Shown: one piece after another, positions 61,437-64,000 of the stretch
Layout: each line of letters opens with the position of its first letter
How positions within the stretch are numbered: position 1 is the first letter of the stretch
DNA from: Bryobacterales bacterium
Lineage (GTDB): Bacteria > Acidobacteriota > Terriglobia > Bryobacterales > Bryobacteraceae
NCBI GenBank assembly: GCA_016789785.1
Contig: JAEUQE010000005.1
Span: 34,508 to 98,507, forward strand
Direction: 5' to 3'
DNA length: 64,000 nucleotides
Notes under the pieces: model-generated
Told to the model about the DNA's origin: nothing
The model's database searches: none
The model's input: the letters and a program-made list of their open reading frames with translations, nothing else
Program-made: the position numbers and the translations under genes

Positions 61437-62687
61437 ATGAGCAATGCGCGTTGGGTGGTGCTGGCGATGCTGTTCTTCGCCACTACCATCAACTATCTCG
61501 ACCGGATCGTTTTCTCCGTCCTCATCCCCGTTATCCGGCAGGAACTTCACATCAACGATGAGCAATACGGCCTGGTCAACATGGCGTTCCAGGTCACTTA
61601 CATGATCGGCTTCCTGTTTATGGGAAAGCTGATTGACCGCGTCGGCACTCGTATCGGGTATGCGATCTCGATCACATGGTGGTCGCTAGCCGCGGTGCTG
61701 CATGCCACTGCTCGATCGGCCATTGGCCTCAGCTTCTGGCGAGGAATGCTCGGCCTTGGCGAATCGGGCAACTTCCCAGCCGCAATCAAAGCCGTCGCGG
61801 AGTGGTTCCCCAAGAAAGACCGCGCCTTCGCAACCGGCATCTTCAACGCCGGCAGCAACGTCGCATCCATGATCGGACCGCCTTTGTTTGCGTGGATGGT
61901 GGGGAGCTACGGCCTCGGCTGGGATTGGCGAATGTGCTTTGTACTTACCGGCGCATCGGGCTTTGCTTGGCTGGCGGTTTGGCTGGTACTTCGGATGAAG
62001 CCCAACGCGGCGGAATCGGCGTACATCCACAGCGACGCGCCCGAAGATACCGCGATGCGCAAAGTGAGTTGGGGTGAGGCGCTCGGATACAAGCAGACGT
62101 GGGGGTTTGCGCTCGCGAAATTCTTCACTGACCCGGTGTGGTGGTTCTATCTCTACTGGCTGCCCCCCTATCTCTTCGACGTCCGCAAGCTCGACCTGAA
62201 GCAGATCGGTTGGGCGCTGCCGGTTGTCTATCTGATGGCCGACGTCGGCAGTGTGGCGGGCGGATGGCTGGCTGGATTCCTGATCCGCCGGGGATGGGAG
62301 CACGCGAAGGCACGCAAGTTCTCAATGCTGGTGTGCGCGATGATGATGCCTGTTGCATCCATGGCGGCGCTCGCCGAGAACACCGTGCTTGCCGTCGGGC
62401 TCGTCAGCCTGGCGACATCGGCACATCAAGGTCTATCGGCAAACCTCTACACAACCATCTCCGATGTGTTTCCCAAGAACGCCGTTGCCTCCGTCATCGG
62501 GATCGGCGGATGCGCGGGAGGGCTCGGCGGTACGTTGTTCTCCACGTGGCTTGCGGGCGTGATCGTGACGCACTTCGGATATACGCCGTTGATTCTGGGC
62601 ATGGGAACCTTCCACTTGATTGGCGTCTTCCTGGTGCATAAGCTGATGGGTGACCTGAAACCCCTGACTCTTGAGGAGCGAGGATGA
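61437..62687 (+). CDS. MFS transporter, anion:cation symporter (hexuronate/galactonate-like)
   Basis: The 416-residue protein has about 12 membrane helices. Motifs of the ACS family (ExuT, DgoT type) are seen: WVVLAMLFFATTINYLDRIV, GLVNMAFQVTYMIGFLFMGK, RVGTRIGYAISITWWSLAAV, GESGNFPAAIKAVAEWFPKK and RAFATGIFNAGSNVASMIGP. These importers take up organic acids such as hexuronates or aldonates with H+ or Na+. Its stop overlaps the ATG of an NHL-repeat protein, and a GH27 gene converges from the other side. A supply of plant-sugar-derived acids is a fair guess. Confidence 0.93.
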   Translation: MSNARWVVLAMLFFATTINYLDRIVFSVLIPVIRQELHINDEQYGLVNMAFQVTYMIGFLFMGKLIDRVGTRIGYAISITWWSLAAVLHATARSAIGLSFWRGMLGLGESGNFPAAIKAVAEWFPKKDRAFATGIFNAGSNVASMIGPPLFAWMVGSYGLGWDWRMCFVLTGASGFAWLAVWLVLRMKPNAAESAYIHSDAPEDTAMRKVSWGEALGYKQTWGFALAKFFTDPVWWFYLYWLPPYLFDVRKLDLKQIGWALPVVYLMADVGSVAGGWLAGFLIRRGWEHAKARKFSMLVCAMMMPVASMAALAENTVLAVGLVSLATSAHQGLSANLYTTISDVFPKNAVASVIGIGGCAGGLGGTLFSTWLAGVIVTHFGYTPLILGMGTFHLIGVFLVHKLMGDLKPLTLEERG

Positions 62688-63757
62688 GAAGACGCGAGTT
62701 TGTTGGCTTGATGGCGGCCGCCCCGTTGATGGGCGCGGGCAAGACCGTAGAGACGATCGCGGGCACCGGAACCGCTGGCTTCACTGGAGACGGCGGCCCC
62801 GGCAAAGCTGCGCAGATCAACAATCCCTACGGGCTTGTCGTGGGGCCTGACGGTGCGCTCTATGTCTGCGAAATCGGCAATCATCTGATCCGGCGCGTGG
62901 ATCTGAAGAAGGGCACGGTATCGACGGTCGCGGGTACCGGCAAACAAGGCTACTCGGGCGATGGCGGTCCCGCAACCCAGGCCCTGTTGAATGAGCCCTA
63001 CGAAATCCGCTTCGACAAAGCGGGCAACATGTTCTTCGTCGAAATGAAGAATCATCTCATTCGCCGCGTGGATGCGAAGACGAAGGTCATCTCGACAGTG
63101 GCGGGAAAGCCCGAGCCTGGCTTCTCCGGCGACGGAGGGCCCGCCGTGAGCGCGCAATTCCGCCAGCCACACAGCATCGCGTTTGATCCGAGGGGCCGCA
63201 TGCTCGTTTGCGACATCGGCAATCATCGCGTACGCCGCATCAATTTCCAATCGGGAACGATCGAGACATACATGGGCAATGGAGAGCGCAAGCCCACTCC
63301 GGATGGCGCGCCGGTGAAGGACACGCCGCTCAACGGACCGCGCGCGATCGACCTCGATCCAAAGGGCAATCTCTATCTCGTGCTGCGCGAAGGCAATCGT
63401 GTCTTCCGTATCGACCCGAAGTCCGAGACTATCCATCACATCGCAGGCACTGGCGAGAAGGGCTATGCCGGCGATGGCGGCGATGCACGCAAAGCTCTGC
63501 TGAATGGACCGAAGGGCATCGCCTGGTCGCCCGACGGTGGCGCCTACATCGCCGACACGGAAACACACACCATCCGCCGCATCGACTTGAAGACCGGTGT
63601 GATCACCACCGTGCTGGGCGATGGCCAGCGCGGCGATGGCCCCGAGTCCGACCCGCTGAAGTGCCGGACTGCGCGTCCGCACGGCGTGTTTGCCGATCGC
63701 AAAGGCGTGATCTATGTAGGTGACAGCGAAGCGCATCGCGTGCGCGTGCTGCGCTGA
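62684..63757 (+). CDS. NHL-repeat propeller protein with twin-arginine-type leader
   Basis: The 357-residue protein begins RRREFVGLMAAAPLMGAG, a short twin-arginine-like leader. Six NHL blades follow with the pattern VETIAGTGTAGFTGDGGPGK, INNPYGLVVGPDGALYVCEI, GNHLIRRVDLKKGTVSTVAG, FRQPHSIAFDPRGRMLVCDI and so on to ARPHGVFADRKGVIYVGDSE. NHL propellers bind other molecules; catalysis is seen in some. Start/stop overlap with the MFS transporter gene places it in the same uptake operon. Its TGA abuts the opposing stop codon of the GH27 gene in TGATCA. Confidence 0.9.
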   Translation: MRRREFVGLMAAAPLMGAGKTVETIAGTGTAGFTGDGGPGKAAQINNPYGLVVGPDGALYVCEIGNHLIRRVDLKKGTVSTVAGTGKQGYSGDGGPATQALLNEPYEIRFDKAGNMFFVEMKNHLIRRVDAKTKVISTVAGKPEPGFSGDGGPAVSAQFRQPHSIAFDPRGRMLVCDIGNHRVRRINFQSGTIETYMGNGERKPTPDGAPVKDTPLNGPRAIDLDPKGNLYLVLREGNRVFRIDPKSETIHHIAGTGEKGYAGDGGDARKALLNGPKGIAWSPDGGAYIADTETHTIRRIDLKTGVITTVLGDGQRGDGPESDPLKCRTARPHGVFADRKGVIYVGDSEAHRVRVLR

Positions 63758-64000
63758 TCACTTCATAAGCCGGATCATCGCGACGCCATGGGCGCCCACG
63801 GTTTGACGAAGCTCACCGTCGGCCCTACCCGCGTCTTTCTGGCGCCACACATCGCGCATCCGGCGCTTGCCCTGAAGCGCAAGATCGGTCCACGTGGCGG
63901 TGATCGCGCGATCGCTCTTCGTGAGATTGAACAGACCCACAGCCAGTGATCCATCTTCCAGTGGTTTTGCGAGGACGAGTTCCTCGGCGGTCTTGCGTAC
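63758..64000 (-). CDS. glycoside hydrolase family 27-type protein, C-terminal fragment (runs off the window)
   Basis: Only the last 80 residues are in the window. They read LVLAKPLEDGSLAVGLFNLT, ITATWTDLALQGKRRMRDVW, RQKDAGRADGELRQTV and AHGVAMIRLMK. This matches the C-terminal beta-sandwich of GH27 alpha-galactosidases, where KPLxDGSxAVGLFN and the RDLWRxxDxG pattern are standard. The catalytic barrel is upstream outside the window, so activity cannot be judged. It converges exactly on the NHL gene, the two stops sharing the palindrome TGATCA. Confidence 0.82.
   Translation of the reverse strand, partial: VRKTAEELVLAKPLEDGSLAVGLFNLTKSDRAITATWTDLALQGKRRMRDVWRQKDAGRADGELRQTVGAHGVAMIRLMK

Overview
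The window reads as a chromosomal segment of an acidobacterium, most likely from the Solibacter/Bryobacter side of the phylum. The evidence is the gene content: an Oar-type TonB-dependent receptor with a carboxypeptidase-regulatory-like N-terminus, a VWFA-related acidobacterial protein, a secreted protein resembling the Solibacter-specific surface family, CRTAC1/ASPIC-UnbV propeller proteins, a DUF1800/DUF1501 pair, NHL-repeat and TIM-barrel proteins with Tat leaders, and short palindromic repeats between genes. No rRNA, tRNA, CRISPR array, intact insertion sequence or prophage was seen. The taxonomic call is an inference from families, not from a marker gene.

Layout. 1-1,790 (minus): a decayed vapC toxin with an intact vapB antitoxin, an unknown protein and a SYLF lipid-binding protein. 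1,824-5,255: a MATE exporter, a DUF3800 gene bracketed by REP-like hairpins, and a degenerate histidine kinase. 5,382-7,391: ribA divergent from a LytS-like sensor kinase. 7,436-11,194: a large TonB-type receptor. 11,435-22,433: six genes joined by start/stop overlaps (arginase, D-Ala-D-Ala ligase, S41 protease, a TPR/FG-GAP protein, a membrane pentaheme cytochrome with TPRs, and a CRTAC1-like propeller). 22,446-25,095 (minus): two secreted acidobacterial proteins. 25,262-28,051: lutABC for L-lactate oxidation. 28,056-36,199: a beta-barrel protein, a PHP/glycosyltransferase pair, glutamate dehydrogenase, mutS and anmK. 36,271-41,994 (minus): a LacD-type aldolase, ribF, a metallo-hydrolase, DUF1844, hydantoinase B and a BNR-repeat protein. 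42,084-49,543: small membrane proteins, a deacetylase/pta operon, an Rpn-type nuclease, mdh, a 37-residue membrane peptide, a SET-domain methyltransferase and a TIM-barrel protein. 49,589-54,477: an ECF sigma factor with a likely membrane partner and a serine hydrolase, PhoD, a fossil of an Rpn-type gene, and a second sigma factor. 54,571-64,000: DUF1800 and DUF1501 proteins, a cytochrome c/copper-monooxygenase-like protein, a leucine-rich-repeat protein, an NTF2-like protein, an MFS transporter with an NHL protein, and the end of a GH27 alpha-galactosidase.

Function. Metabolism is aerobic and heterotrophic: lactate oxidation, malate dehydrogenase, glutamate dehydrogenase, muropeptide recycling (anmK), phosphate scavenging (phoD) and uptake or breakdown of plant-derived sugars. 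The most unusual block is the tight 11-kb operon ending in three large exported or membrane proteins, one carrying five haem c motifs. It is the best candidate here for an uncharacterised cell-surface redox or assembly system.

Two cross-cutting observations stand out. Many genes that start a transcription unit have a TANNNT hexamer 6-11 bases before the start codon, as expected for leaderless mRNAs. Several small scars (a decayed toxin, a decayed nuclease, palindromes inside or beside genes, and a tandemly copied gene end) show recent small-scale rearrangement.
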